Notes: a model not told the origin generated them from the letters alone. A DNA stretch of 64,000 nucleotides from Maribacter luteus (GCF_009674825.1 NZ_WKJH01000022.1:980-64979), one strand, 5' to 3'. Positions 19,752 through 29,139 are shown, counted from the first letter of the stretch. Numbers and translations are program-made.

Positions 19752-21092
19752 ATGAAGCAAACTCCAAAGAACATTGCCATAGTAGGATCTGGACTGGTAG
19801 GTTCCCTATTGGCCATATATTTAAGAAAATATGGACATACGGTTACCGTATTCGATCGCCGTCCCGATATTAGGACCATAGTGTTTTCAGGTCGTTCCAT
19901 TAACTTGGCGATGAGCAATAGGGGATGGAAAGCCTTATCGGAGATTGGTATAGAGGATGAGATCAAGAAAATTGCGATTCCTTTGGATAAAAGGGCAATG
20001 CATGTAGTAGGGAAACCTATGTATTTTCAAAAATATGGAAAGGAAGGGGAGGCTATCTGGTCTATTTCCAGGGGTGTGCTGAACCGTCGTATGATCGATT
20101 TGGCTGAAGAGTCGGGAGTTACCTTTAAGTTCGAGGAAAAGGTCTGGGATGTAGATTTGCCCGAAGCTAAATTATATACAGGGGAAACCGAGAAAGGGGA
20201 GTGGCAAGAATATAAGTTTGATCTGATCTTTGGTTGTGATGGGGCGTTTTCCAGGGTTCGCCATAAAATGCAACGTCGAAGCCGATTCGATTATTCCCAG
20301 GATTTTATAGATGTAGGCTATAAGGAATTGACCATTCCTGCAAATGCAGATGGTACCCACAAATTGGATGCCCATTCTTTTCATATTTGGCCACGTGGTA
20401 AGTATATGTTCATTGCCATGCCCAATTTAGATGGTAGTTTTACCTGTACCTTGTTCATGCCCTTCGAAGGGGAGGTTTCATTTGATAGTCTAAAGACCAA
20501 GGAAGAGGCCAAGAATTTCTTTGAGACCAATTTTCCTAGCGTGAATCATGAAATAGAGGATTTAACGACCGATTTTTTTAAAAATCCGACCAGCGCCATG
20601 GTAACCATGAAGTGTTATCCTTGGACCTACTGGGACAAAGTTGCCTTGGTCGGCGATTCGGCCCATGCCGTGGTTCCTTTTTACGGACAAGGAATGAACG
20701 CAGGATTTGAGGATATATATGCCCTTAATGGGATTATAGAAAAATATGGTGATGATTGGGAGGCTATTTTCCAAGCTTATCAAAAAGAACGTAAACCGAA
20801 TGCAGATGCCATCGCCGAACTGAGTTATCGCAATTTTATAGAAATGAGCAGTAAAACGGCAGATCCCCGATTTTTGCTGCAAAAAAAGATTGAGAAGAGG
20901 TTCGCCGAAAAACATCCTGAAAAGTGGGTTCCTTTATATTCGAGGGTAACATTCTCGGATAGACCTTATGCTGAGGCTTTGGCCATTGGTGACGAACAGG
21001 AAAAAATTATGGAACACATTATGGGGCTTCCCGATATTGAAGAAAAATGGGACAGTGCGGAAGTAGAGTCTAAGATTTTAGGAATGTTATAA
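19752..21092 (+). CDS. kmo: Kynurenine 3-monooxygenase (FAD-dependent)
   Basis: 446 residues. The flavin monooxygenase motifs are clear: GSGLVGSLLAIYLRK (FAD Rossmann GxGxxG), a DG-type segment FGCDGAFSRVRHKM, and GDSAHAVVPFYGQGMNAGFE near FAD. It hydroxylates kynurenine to 3-hydroxykynurenine, the substrate of the kynureninase encoded upstream. It is monocistronic, with a terminator on each side. Confidence 0.92.
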   Translation: MKQTPKNIAIVGSGLVGSLLAIYLRKYGHTVTVFDRRPDIRTIVFSGRSINLAMSNRGWKALSEIGIEDEIKKIAIPLDKRAMHVVGKPMYFQKYGKEGEAIWSISRGVLNRRMIDLAEESGVTFKFEEKVWDVDLPEAKLYTGETEKGEWQEYKFDLIFGCDGAFSRVRHKMQRRSRFDYSQDFIDVGYKELTIPANADGTHKLDAHSFHIWPRGKYMFIAMPNLDGSFTCTLFMPFEGEVSFDSLKTKEEAKNFFETNFPSVNHEIEDLTTDFFKNPTSAMVTMKCYPWTYWDKVALVGDSAHAVVPFYGQGMNAGFEDIYALNGIIEKYGDDWEAIFQAYQKERKPNADAIAELSYRNFIEMSSKTADPRFLLQKKIEKRFAEKHPEKWVPLYSRVTFSDRPYAEALAIGDEQEKIMEHIMGLPDIEEKWDSAEVESKILGML

Positions 21093-21096
21093 TATA

Positions 21097-21127
21097 AAAA
21101 AAGACCATCTGATCAGATGGCCTTTTT
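21097..21127. terminator. Bidirectional terminator between kmo and the coiled-coil gene
   Basis: CCATCTG-AT-CAGATGG (21105-21120) is flanked by an A-tract on the left and a T-tract on the right, so it can serve both converging genes. Confidence 0.8.
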
Positions 21128-21146
21128 TTAACTGTAAAAGGTATTG

Positions 21147-21926
21147 TTAGATCTTGGCGAACAATTTTTCCATTTTTTCCATCTCTTCCTCAGCCAATAC
21201 GGGATCAACTAGGATTCTTCCACTATGTTCGTCGGTAATGATTTTTTTACGGGAAGCGATTTCTACCTGAACCTGAGGCGGAATGGTAAAGAAAGAACCT
21301 CCTGAAGCCCCTCTTTCGATAGGAACAACGGCAAGTCCGTTTTTAACATTGTTTCTGATTCTTGCATAGGCTTTCACCAATCTTTCCTCGATTTGCTCTT
21401 GGTATTCCAAAGATTTGTTCAAAAGTGCTTTTTCTTCTTTTTCGGTTTCTGCTAAAATAGCGTCCAACTCACTTTTCTTGTGTTTTAAATGAGCTTCACG
21501 CTCACTCAATTTTTCTTTAGTACCGGAGATAACTTCTTTTTTCTGCTCTATCTGGGCCTTGAACTCTTTAATATTCTTTTCGGCAAGTTGTATTTCCAAT
21601 TCCTGGAACTCAAGTTCTTTACTGATGGAATTGAATTCCCTGCTGTTACGAACATTTTTTTGTTGCTCAGTATATTTCTTGATCAATGCTTTGGATTCAT
21701 CAATCAAATTCTTCTTTGCGGTAATTTCGAAGTTTATCGTCTCAACATCGGTCTTTAGCTTGTCCAGTCTGGTTTTTAAACCAAGAACATCATCTTCCAA
21801 ATCCTCAACCTCTAAGGGTAGCTCACCCCTTACATTGCGTATTTCGTCAACTCTAGAATCGATTAATTGCAAATCATATAATGCCCTTAGCTTCTCTTCT
21901 ACGGTTACTTCACCTTTTTTTGCCAT
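21147..21926 (-). CDS. Coiled-coil protein of the C4-type zinc-ribbon family, cysteines lost
   Basis: 259 residues, mostly a long antiparallel coiled coil (about 10-185), with a short C-terminal domain (RGASGGSFFTIPPQ...KKIITDEHSGRILVD). This matches the family in which the C-terminal domain is a four-cysteine zinc ribbon, but here the expected Cys positions are Ser, Asp and Ser, and no Cys occurs in the domain. Function is not known for the family. It is 2 bases downstream of the Nif3-like gene, so the two are co-transcribed. Confidence 0.8.
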   Translation of the reverse strand: MAKKGEVTVEEKLRALYDLQLIDSRVDEIRNVRGELPLEVEDLEDDVLGLKTRLDKLKTDVETINFEITAKKNLIDESKALIKKYTEQQKNVRNSREFNSISKELEFQELEIQLAEKNIKEFKAQIEQKKEVISGTKEKLSEREAHLKHKKSELDAILAETEKEEKALLNKSLEYQEQIEERLVKAYARIRNNVKNGLAVVPIERGASGGSFFTIPPQVQVEIASRKKIITDEHSGRILVDPVLAEEEMEKMEKLFAKI

Positions 21927-21928
21927 AC

Positions 21929-23023
21929 TTATAAATACTTGATTGGATTCGTTTTACTTTCCGATAAACGGACTGCAAAATTAGGAATTTTTTTCGTAAG
22001 ATAATCAACTAAAAGATTTTTTGTAAACTGTTCGGTTTCAAAGTGTCCAATATCCGCGATGACCATGCTGTCCTCAGCCTCGAAAAATTGATGGTATTTT
22101 ACATCCGCAGTAATAAAAAGGTCTGCTCCTGCAGCTTTGGCGGCTTTTATGGCAAAAGCACCACTGCCTCCCAAGACTGCCACTTTTTCAATATTCTTGT
22201 CCAGTAATGCAGAGTGGCGTATACCCTTGGCATGCATTCTTTCTTTAACCAAGTTAAGAAAATCGATTTCTTTCATGGGTTTGTTAAGTGAGCCGATCAT
22301 ACCCATACCAATGTCTTGATTGGTATTCTCCAAGGTCAAAACTTCATATGCGACTTCTTCATAGGGATGGTTTTTGAACAAAGCGTTCATTACTTTTTTC
22401 TCTACGGATGAGGTAAAGGTAATATTGATTTGCATTTCTTCCTCAAAGTGGGTCTTGCCGATATCCCCTTTAGTTGGGTTGGCATTTTCATTGGCTTTGT
22501 AAGACCCGATTCCTTTTGTGGTGAAGCTGCAATTGCTATAGTTGCCTATAGTACCTGCACCGGCGTTGTACAAAGCATTTTTTAAATCTTCCACTGCCTC
22601 TAAAGGAGCATATGTCGTTAGTTTTTTAATCGTATTTTTTTGGGGTATGAGGATTTTCGGTTCCATTATTCCGAGTACCTCACATATTTTCGCATTTACG
22701 CCATCTACACTATTATCGAGAGCGGTATGCATGCTGTAGATTGCTATTTTGTGCTGTATGGCTTTGATAACGACCCTTTGCACGTATGTGTCGCCGGTAA
22801 GTTTTTTGAGTCCACTGAAAATAATGGGATGAAAACTAACGATCAAATTACAATTATGGGCAATAGCCTCGTCAACCACATTTTCAAGCGTATCCAAAGT
22901 AACAAGGATTCCCGAAACTTCCTGATTGCCATCGCCGACCAATAGTCCCACATTGTCAAAATCCTCGGCATGGGCCAAAGGAGCCAATTCTTCCAATATT
23001 CCTGTTACTTCTTTTACGATCAT
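21929..23023 (-). CDS. Nif3-like dinuclear metal-centre protein
   Basis: 364 residues, the long form with an inserted middle domain. Seen: HAEDFDNVGLLVGD at the N-terminus, the metal ligands in VSFHPIIFSGLKKL and YSMHTALDNSVDGVN, and the C-terminal DVKYHQFFEAEDSMVIADIGHFETE. The family forms hexameric toroids that bind two metal ions; it is called GTP cyclohydrolase type-2-like in some databases, without proof of activity. Operon with the downstream coiled-coil gene. Confidence 0.9.
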   Translation of the reverse strand: MIVKEVTGILEELAPLAHAEDFDNVGLLVGDGNQEVSGILVTLDTLENVVDEAIAHNCNLIVSFHPIIFSGLKKLTGDTYVQRVVIKAIQHKIAIYSMHTALDNSVDGVNAKICEVLGIMEPKILIPQKNTIKKLTTYAPLEAVEDLKNALYNAGAGTIGNYSNCSFTTKGIGSYKANENANPTKGDIGKTHFEEEMQINITFTSSVEKKVMNALFKNHPYEEVAYEVLTLENTNQDIGMGMIGSLNKPMKEIDFLNLVKERMHAKGIRHSALLDKNIEKVAVLGGSGAFAIKAAKAAGADLFITADVKYHQFFEAEDSMVIADIGHFETEQFTKNLLVDYLTKKIPNFAVRLSESKTNPIKYL

Positions 23024-23044
23024 TTTCTGTTTTTATAAGGTTAT

Positions 23045-23052
23045 CAAAGATA
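23045..23052 (-). promoter_or_regulatory. -7 element of Nif3-like gene
   Basis: Minus-strand TATCTTTG matches TAnnTTTG, 21 bases before the ATG at 23023. A TTG lies 24 bases further upstream (23079-23077), slightly farther than usual. Confidence 0.45.
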
Positions 23053-23073
23053 AAATATTATAATTTCGTTCTA

Positions 23074-24072
23074 ATGCAACTGCTCAGAAAAATAGCTTTT
23101 CCCGTTTCTTTGGTTTATGCCCTTGTGGTATATGTACGTAATGTACTGTACGACATAGGTTTTTTTAAAAGTAGGTCTTTTAAGACCCCTACAATTTGCG
23201 TTGGTAACCTCAGTGTTGGTGGTACGGGAAAAACACCCATGATCGAATATTTGGTCAAAAACCTGAAAGATTCCTATAAGGTTGCCGTATTGAGTAGGGG
23301 ATACGGACGAAAATCAAATGGGTTCGTGCAGGCTACTGTACAGAGTGCCGTCGAGGAAATCGGGGATGAGCCTTTTCAAATCTTGAATAAGTTTTCAGAA
23401 ATTACGGTTGCCGTTGATGGGGATAGATGCAATGGGATTTTAAATCTGGAACAGTCGGTTGGTCCCGATGTAATCCTTTTGGATGATGCCTTTCAACACC
23501 GAAAGGTAAAACCGACTTTTTCAATATTGCTAACTGCGTATGATAATTTGTATGCCAAGGATTGGTATTTGCCAACAGGGAATTTGAGGGATGCAAAAAA
23601 AGAGTCTCGCCGTGCGCATATGATTGTTGTGACCAAATGCCCCGGAAACCTGACAGGGGATGACCAGCACAAAATTAAAAAGCTACTTCATCCAAAGACC
23701 GATCAAAAAGTACTGTTCAGTACCCTGCAATATGACGAAGAACTCAAAAGTACAACCGGCCATAAGAATTTGGGAGATTTGAAGGGAAGGGAGGTTACCT
23801 TGGTTACAGGTATTGCCAACCCGAAACCTTTAATGGTGTATTTGAAAAATAAAGGGTTGGATCTTGAGCATATGGAATATAGGGACCATCATTTTTTCAG
23901 CAATTCAGAAATTGAACTGTTCAACTCCAAAGCATTGGTCTTGACCACGGAGAAGGATTTTGCCAGGTTAAAGGGCAAGGTCAAGAATTTATATTACATA
24001 CGGGTGAAACACGTATTTCTGGATGAAGGTGCTACCTTATTGAATACTGCCATAGAAGGCGTTATGCAATAG
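23074..24072 (+). CDS. lpxK: Tetraacyldisaccharide 4'-kinase (lipid A biosynthesis)
   Basis: 332 residues. N-terminal membrane-associated helix, then the Walker A loop VGGTGKTPM and the LLDDAFQHR motif of the family. LpxK phosphorylates the lipid A disaccharide at the 4' position in the inner membrane. The 3' end overlaps the convergent hybrid kinase gene by 11 bases. Confidence 0.92.
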   Translation: MQLLRKIAFPVSLVYALVVYVRNVLYDIGFFKSRSFKTPTICVGNLSVGGTGKTPMIEYLVKNLKDSYKVAVLSRGYGRKSNGFVQATVQSAVEEIGDEPFQILNKFSEITVAVDGDRCNGILNLEQSVGPDVILLDDAFQHRKVKPTFSILLTAYDNLYAKDWYLPTGNLRDAKKESRRAHMIVVTKCPGNLTGDDQHKIKKLLHPKTDQKVLFSTLQYDEELKSTTGHKNLGDLKGREVTLVTGIANPKPLMVYLKNKGLDLEHMEYRDHHFFSNSEIELFNSKALVLTTEKDFARLKGKVKNLYYIRVKHVFLDEGATLLNTAIEGVMQ

Positions 24073-26284
24073 GCTTGGGGTTTTCTTGTTTGCCAAAAAT
24101 ATTTTCCCCGATTTTTTGATAGAAAATCTCTGGTTTAAAAGGTTTGGTAACCACATCATTACAACCAGCTGCGAAAAAGCTTTCCAAACTATCGTCTAAT
24201 GAAATGGCTGTAAGGGCAATAATCGGCGTGGTCTTATCGAATTTACGAATCTCTATAGTTGCTTCATCGCCACTTATGCCAGGCATATGGATATCCATTA
24301 AGATGGCATCATACGTATTTTTTTGGGCTAGTTCTATGGCTTCTGTCCCATTGTTGGCAATATCGGCAGTAATCTCTTTTTTGGACAGCATTTTTTTGGT
24401 GATGACCTGGTTTATCTTGTTGTCCTCAACGATCATTATATGTAGCCCTTTGAAGTCATATTCTTGTTGAGCTATTTCAAAAGGTATATCATCAATGATA
24501 TTGTCCTTGCTTTTTAATTTTAATTCGAAGAAGAAAGCACTACCTTCTCCCAATTCACTCGTCAATTTGATTTTACTGTCAAATAGTCCCAAGAGACTTT
24601 TTACAATAGTAAGACCAAGGCCGGTGCCACCATATTCCCTGTTGATTTGTATAGATCCTTGTTCAAATCCTTCAAAGATTTTTTCTTGTTGTTCATGGGA
24701 TATACCGATACCATTGTCCCTGACTTCAAAATATAAGGTAACATCTTCCTCTTCTTTGTGTACCAATTGGGCTTGTACCGAGACTTCACCGTTTTTAGTG
24801 AATTTCAGGGCATTTCCGATCAGGTTCATAAAAACTTGGGAAAGCTTTAAAGGATCGCTCATTAAATGGGAAGGAATACTTTCATCATAATCCAAGATAA
24901 GCTTGGTGTTATTTCCTTTTGCGCTTTGTTGAAGGGAATCTATAACTTCTTTTAAAAGTCTTTTAAGATTGAACTCCATGATCAAAGGCTCTAACTTATC
25001 GGCATCTATTTTGTTGATATGAAGAATGTCATTGATGAAATTGAGTAGGTAATCCCCCGAAAATTTCAAAGCTTTTAGATGTTCTATTTGGTTTTCATTT
25101 GGGTTTTCCTCCAATAATAAGTGTGTAAGACCTGTAACCGCATATAGTGGTGTCCTTAATTCGTGGCTAACAGTGGATAGAAAATTGGTCTTAGCTTCCA
25201 TGGCGCTTACGGCCTCGTCCCTAGCAGCTTGTAATTCGCTGTTTTTAGTATGTAAAAGATCGTTGGTCTTTAGTTTTATCTGATTATTTCTGTAAAGGGA
25301 AACTGCAAGCAGGGATATGATTATTAAAAATCCGGAGGTTAATATGGCCGTTATCTCGGATCTGTTCGCTGATTTACCCAGTTCTTCTATGAGATTGTCC
25401 TGTCGTTTTATTTCATTGGCCATGTTTTCACTATGGATCTCGTCTGCCGTTTTTGTGATGAGGTTCAATTTCTCCAAACTAAAAAGAGAATCTTTGGCCG
25501 TATAAAGATTGCGGGTAGCTATTAAGGCCTTTTCATAGTTTCCTTCTTCTTCATTGGCTTCAGCTAGTAATTTATTACCGTCTACGATCTCAACCGCAAA
25601 GCCATATTGGTTGGCCAATTGTAGGGCGCTGTGGGCATTTTTAATGGCTTCTTCATAATTCCTGGTCCTTAGTTTGGTTTCTGCAAGTCCCAAATAGGCC
25701 CTGGTAGTAAGATATTGCTTTTCATAAATATCGGTGTTCACAATCAATGAATTGAAATTCTTGGCAGCACTTTCGTATTTATCCAGATTTAAATAAATCT
25801 CACCTTCTGTAAGTAATAGGTTATTGAAAAAATTTCGGTCATTGCTCAGTTGTCTTGCTTCGTTAAGCATGAAAATGGCCTGGAAATTCTGATTCTCCCT
25901 AAAAAGGAGAATGGCTTCTATGTATTTATAATAAGCATCCCCATAAGGGTATTGTACTTCGCCCAATAGTACTTTTGCGCGGTCCCAGTAGTATTTGGTG
26001 GTATTGACCTTATCTAATTTTAAATAGGTCAGGGCAAACATGTTGTAACTGTCTATCAGTTGTTTTACATCTTTGTTCTCTTCAGCCAAAAGGGCTGCCT
26101 TATCCAAGGATTCAAGTGCAAGGTCTATTTTGTTTTGGTTTCTATAGGTCCTTGCCTCGTTAAAATGGACTTCCACATCATCGAGAATTTCATTCTTTTG
26201 CGTAAACCCATTCACCGAAATAGAGAAAACAACCAAAAACATGGCTATATTCTTACGTAATGTATTTGTTATCTTTAGATTCAA
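24062..26284 (-). CDS. TPR-domain hybrid sensor histidine kinase/response regulator
   Basis: 740 residues. Signal peptide (ends GFTQ), a periplasmic array of TPR-like helices, one membrane helix (ILTSGFLIIISLLAVSLYR), a cytoplasmic coiled coil, HisKA with phosphoacceptor in VSHELRTPLYAV, HATPase (NLIGNALKFTKNG, DNGIGI, GGTGLGLTIV), and a C-terminal receiver (MIVEDNKINQV, phosphoacceptor Asp in ILMDIHMPG). The start is a TTG whose last two bases lie in the TGA stop of the GAPDH gene; an ATG at 26242 would remove the basic residues of the signal peptide, so TTG is preferred. No effector gene is adjacent. Confidence 0.88.
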   Translation of the reverse strand: MNLKITNTLRKNIAMFLVVFSISVNGFTQKNEILDDVEVHFNEARTYRNQNKIDLALESLDKAALLAEENKDVKQLIDSYNMFALTYLKLDKVNTTKYYWDRAKVLLGEVQYPYGDAYYKYIEAILLFRENQNFQAIFMLNEARQLSNDRNFFNNLLLTEGEIYLNLDKYESAAKNFNSLIVNTDIYEKQYLTTRAYLGLAETKLRTRNYEEAIKNAHSALQLANQYGFAVEIVDGNKLLAEANEEEGNYEKALIATRNLYTAKDSLFSLEKLNLITKTADEIHSENMANEIKRQDNLIEELGKSANRSEITAILTSGFLIIISLLAVSLYRNNQIKLKTNDLLHTKNSELQAARDEAVSAMEAKTNFLSTVSHELRTPLYAVTGLTHLLLEENPNENQIEHLKALKFSGDYLLNFINDILHINKIDADKLEPLIMEFNLKRLLKEVIDSLQQSAKGNNTKLILDYDESIPSHLMSDPLKLSQVFMNLIGNALKFTKNGEVSVQAQLVHKEEEDVTLYFEVRDNGIGISHEQQEKIFEGFEQGSIQINREYGGTGLGLTIVKSLLGLFDSKIKLTSELGEGSAFFFELKLKSKDNIIDDIPFEIAQQEYDFKGLHIMIVEDNKINQVITKKMLSKKEITADIANNGTEAIELAQKNTYDAILMDIHMPGISGDEATIEIRKFDKTTPIIALTAISLDDSLESFFAAGCNDVVTKPFKPEIFYQKIGENIFGKQENPKPIA

Positions 26285-27291
26285 ACGTATCTTTTTTCTA
26301 TCAATAAGTTGATTACGTCAATAATTCTACTACTGTATCCGGTTTCATTGTCGTACCAACCAATAATCTTTACCATTTTTCCTATTACGGATGTCATCAT
26401 AGAATCAAACGTACAAGAGTAAGAAGTATTGTTTATGTCAACCGATACTATCGGGTCTTCTGTATAAAAAAGTATATTTTTTAATTCATTCAGAGCCACC
26501 TCCTTAAAAGTAGTATTTATTTCTTGGATTGTGGTCTCTCTTTTAACATTGAATGTTATGTCGGTCAAAGAGTTGTTCGGAACCGGTACGCGAATGCCAC
26601 ACCCCCCGATTACATTGGCCAAATCGGGGAAAATCCTTGTTAAGGCCTTGGCTGCGCCTGTAGTTGTCGGGATAATGGATTGTGAAGCTGCCCGAGCCCT
26701 TCTTAGGTCATTGTGGGGCTGGTCATGCAAACTTTGGTCAGTTGTATAGGAGTGTATGGTGGTAATATAAGCCTGTTCAATTCCACATAGATCCTTGATT
26801 ACCTTGATCATGGGAGCGGCATTATTCGTGGTACAAGAGGCATTGGATATAATGTCGTCCTCTGGTCCAATGGAACCTTCATTGACCCCAAATACGATCA
26901 TTTTTATAGTCTCTTCGAGTGGGGGAACCGAAAGTATAACCTTTTTTGCCCCATTGTTCAAATGATGTTGTAGCGTTTCCCTTGTTTTGAATTTACCACT
27001 GCATTCTATAACGATATCCACTTTGTGGTCGGACCATGGTATGTTTTGGGGAGACATGGCATTGGATAAATGTATTTTTTTGCCCTTAACAATGATATTT
27101 TCCGTGTCATGTGATATTTCGTTACTCCAAACACCATGAATACTGTCGTATTTAAGTAGATGGGACAGGGTTCTTGCATTTGCCAGATCGTTAATGGCAA
27201 CAACATTCAGGTGCGGGTGTTCGTTCAGTAATCTAAATAGGGTACGGCCAATTCTACCGAACCCGTTTATACCGATATTGACTTTTTTCAT
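26281..27291 (-). CDS. gap: Glyceraldehyde-3-phosphate dehydrogenase, type I
   Basis: 336 residues. NAD-binding NIGINGFGRIGRTLFRLL, catalytic Cys in SNASCTTNNAAPM (the common second Cys is Asn here), catalytic His in TTIHSYTTDQ, and WYDNETGYSSR near the C-terminus. NDL after the second strand suggests NAD rather than NADP. Flavobacteria often have more than one gap gene; whether this is the glycolytic or an accessory copy cannot be told. It overlaps the hybrid kinase gene by 4 bases. Confidence 0.93.
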   Translation of the reverse strand: MKKVNIGINGFGRIGRTLFRLLNEHPHLNVVAINDLANARTLSHLLKYDSIHGVWSNEISHDTENIIVKGKKIHLSNAMSPQNIPWSDHKVDIVIECSGKFKTRETLQHHLNNGAKKVILSVPPLEETIKMIVFGVNEGSIGPEDDIISNASCTTNNAAPMIKVIKDLCGIEQAYITTIHSYTTDQSLHDQPHNDLRRARAASQSIIPTTTGAAKALTRIFPDLANVIGGCGIRVPVPNNSLTDITFNVKRETTIQEINTTFKEVALNELKNILFYTEDPIVSVDINNTSYSCTFDSMMTSVIGKMVKIIGWYDNETGYSSRIIDVINLLIEKRYV

Positions 27292-27337
27292 AGGAATGGT
27301 CCTATTTTATTACGTGGGCCTAAAAGGTCTACGCCTA

Positions 27338-28204
27338 TTAATGTATGTGCTTGTGTGCCTTATAGGATGAGCGTACCAATGCCCCGCTTTCAACATGTCT
27401 GAAGCCCATTTTTAGTCCGGCTTCTTCATATTTCTTAAACTGTTCAGGTAATATGAATTCCTGAACCGGCAAATGTTTTTTTGTAGGTTGTAGATATTGT
27501 CCAATGGTAAGGACATCTACCTTGGCATCCCTTAGGTCTTCCATGGTCTCAAAGACCTCTTCTTCGAGTTCCCCGAGCCCTAACATGATTCCCGATTTGG
27601 TTCGGTTAACCCCTTGGTCATGTAAATATCTCAATACAGCCAAACTTCTTTCGTACTTGGCCTGAATACGTACTTCCCTAGTTAGTCTTTTTACGGTTTC
27701 CATGTTGTGTGATACCACCTCTGGTGCCACTTCGACAATACGGTCCAAGTGCCTTTCAATGCCTTGAAAATCGGGTATAAGTGTCTCTAAGGTGGTTTGT
27801 GGGCTTGTTCTTCTAATGGCTTTTACCGTTTCTGCCCAGATTATGGATCCCATATCCTTAAGGTCATCACGGTCAACTGAGGTTATTACCGCGTGTTTTA
27901 TTTCCATTAATTTAATAGATCTCGCAACTTTTTCGGGCTCGGCCCAATCAACCGCTGAAGGTCGACCGGTCTGTACACCACAAAAGCCACATGAGCGCGT
28001 ACATATATTACCCAATATCATGAAGGTAGCGGTGCCTTCACCCCAGCATTCCCCCATATTTGGACAACTGCCCGAGGTGCAAATGGTATTCAGTTCATAT
28101 TTATCTACCAAACCCCTTAATTGGGTGTATTTTTTCCCTGTTGGTAATTTTACGCGCAGCCATTTTGGCTTGCCTGCTGGAGGTATAACACTGTCTACGG
28201 ACAT
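27338..28204 (-). CDS. lipA: Lipoyl synthase (radical SAM)
   Basis: 288 residues. Radical-SAM [13 protein letters not shown] gives the CxxxCxxC cluster, and [14 protein letters not shown] provides the auxiliary 4Fe-4S cluster ligands; the final auxiliary-cluster serine lies in the VRSSYKA C-terminal motif. It inserts sulfur into octanoyl groups on 2-oxoacid dehydrogenases and the glycine cleavage H protein. Confidence 0.96.
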   Translation of the reverse strand: MSVDSVIPPAGKPKWLRVKLPTGKKYTQLRGLVDKYELNTICTSGSCPNMGECWGEGTATFMILGNICTRSCGFCGVQTGRPSAVDWAEPEKVARSIKLMEIKHAVITSVDRDDLKDMGSIIWAETVKAIRRTSPQTTLETLIPDFQGIERHLDRIVEVAPEVVSHNMETVKRLTREVRIQAKYERSLAVLRYLHDQGVNRTKSGIMLGLGELEEEVFETMEDLRDAKVDVLTIGQYLQPTKKHLPVQEFILPEQFKKYEEAGLKMGFRHVESGALVRSSYKAHKHIH

Positions 28205-28218
28205 AATTCAATTTTCTA

Positions 28219-28226
28219 CAAATATA
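28219..28226 (-). promoter_or_regulatory. -7 element of lipA
   Basis: Minus-strand TATATTTG matches TAnnTTTG, 14 bases upstream of the ATG at 28204. No TTG sits at the expected spacing. Confidence 0.45.
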
Positions 28227-28309
28227 CGAACAAAATAATGTACCGTCCATCCACAAAAAAGTAATGAAATCCTTATAAATAAAGGCGTTTTGATAGGAGG
28301 TACGGTAGT

Positions 28310-28870
28310 TTATTTCTTTTTTTTAATGATTTCGGCAAGCAATTTTTTGGCCCTCAACAACTTCACCTTTATGTTATTAATGGGTTCATTCAGTTCAGTG
28401 GCTATGGCAGCATAGCTTAACTCATGAAAATAGCGAAGGTTGATCACTTCTTGGTAATGCGGTTTTAATTTTTTGATGTTCTGCAATAGGGTGGCCAAAT
28501 TCTGTTCAATTATAAGGTTGTCCTCAGCAGTAGGGGCATCGTCCAATACTTTGGAAATCGCATCATTGTTGGATCCACTTTCCAAGACGTTTCTTTTTCT
28601 TTTTCGGACCAAGTCAACATGAATGTTCTTGGAAATCGTAATCAACCAAGTCTTGAACTTGTAAGACTCGTCATAGGTGTCAATTTTATCAAAGGCTTTT
28701 GAAAAGGTCTGTATGGTAATGTCCTCGGCATCATTTTCGTTTTCAGTACGTTTAAGTTGAAAGCCGTATACGTCGTTCCAAAAAGTATCCAATAATTTAC
28801 TGAAGGCCATTTGGTTGCCCATTTTCGCCTTGTTTATCGTAACAAGTAAGGTGTCTTCAGTATTATTCAC
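28310..28870 (-). CDS. ECF-type RNA polymerase sigma factor
   Basis: 186 residues from GTG 28870. Sigma region 2 (AFSKLLDTFWNDVYGF, DAEDITIQTFSKAFDKI, YKFKTWLITISKN) and region 4 (LKPHYQEVINLRYFHELSYA, then LNEPINNIKVKLLRAKKLL). No ATG gives a plausible start: the frame extends to 28987 but would then overlap the preceding small gene by 80 bases, while the next ATG (MGNQMAF) lies inside region 2. GTG is therefore a best guess. No anti-sigma gene follows. Confidence 0.85.
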   Translation of the reverse strand: MNNTEDTLLVTINKAKMGNQMAFSKLLDTFWNDVYGFQLKRTENENDAEDITIQTFSKAFDKIDTYDESYKFKTWLITISKNIHVDLVRKRKRNVLESGSNNDAISKVLDDAPTAEDNLIIEQNLATLLQNIKKLKPHYQEVINLRYFHELSYAAIATELNEPINNIKVKLLRAKKLLAEIIKKKK

Positions 28871-28907
28871 ATCAGAACAGGAATATATACCCTTTGGTTG
28901 GGGTGTT

Positions 28908-29117
28908 TTAGTGTAGTTCGGCAGCGGCTTCTTTCTCGCAATCCCGCTCACCAGGTAATTTACCGCACATGCCACATGCTTCCCCATCTTTGTTCAGGAA
29001 AGGACTTTGGCTTGCACATGTTCCGGCAAAACGCCCATTTTTCTTAGACCATATTTTAATGGCAATACCTGCAAAGGCTACTGCTAAAAGACCAATTGTC
29101 AAAAGAATCAGTTTCAT
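28908..29117 (-). CDS. Small membrane protein with conserved cysteines
   Basis: 69 residues. One membrane helix (MKLILLTIGLLAVAFAGIAI), then a Cys-rich tail: GTCASQSPFL, GEACGMCGKLPGERDCE. It is conserved in flavobacteria as a 'membrane or secreted protein' of unknown function; four Cys in this arrangement could bind a metal (guess). The start at 29117 is set by a -7 element at 29132-29139; a longer in-frame start at 29159 would lie upstream of it. It lies just upstream of the ECF sigma gene on the same strand. Confidence 0.7.
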   Translation of the reverse strand: MKLILLTIGLLAVAFAGIAIKIWSKKNGRFAGTCASQSPFLNKDGEACGMCGKLPGERDCEKEAAAELH

Positions 29118-29131
29118 ATTGAAATTTTGTA

Positions 29132-29139
29132 CAAAGATA
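29132..29139 (-). promoter_or_regulatory. -7 element of the small Cys-rich membrane protein gene
   Basis: Minus-strand TATCTTTG matches TAnnTTTG, 14 bases before the ATG at 29117 and directly after the terminator of the preceding gene. Confidence 0.5.
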
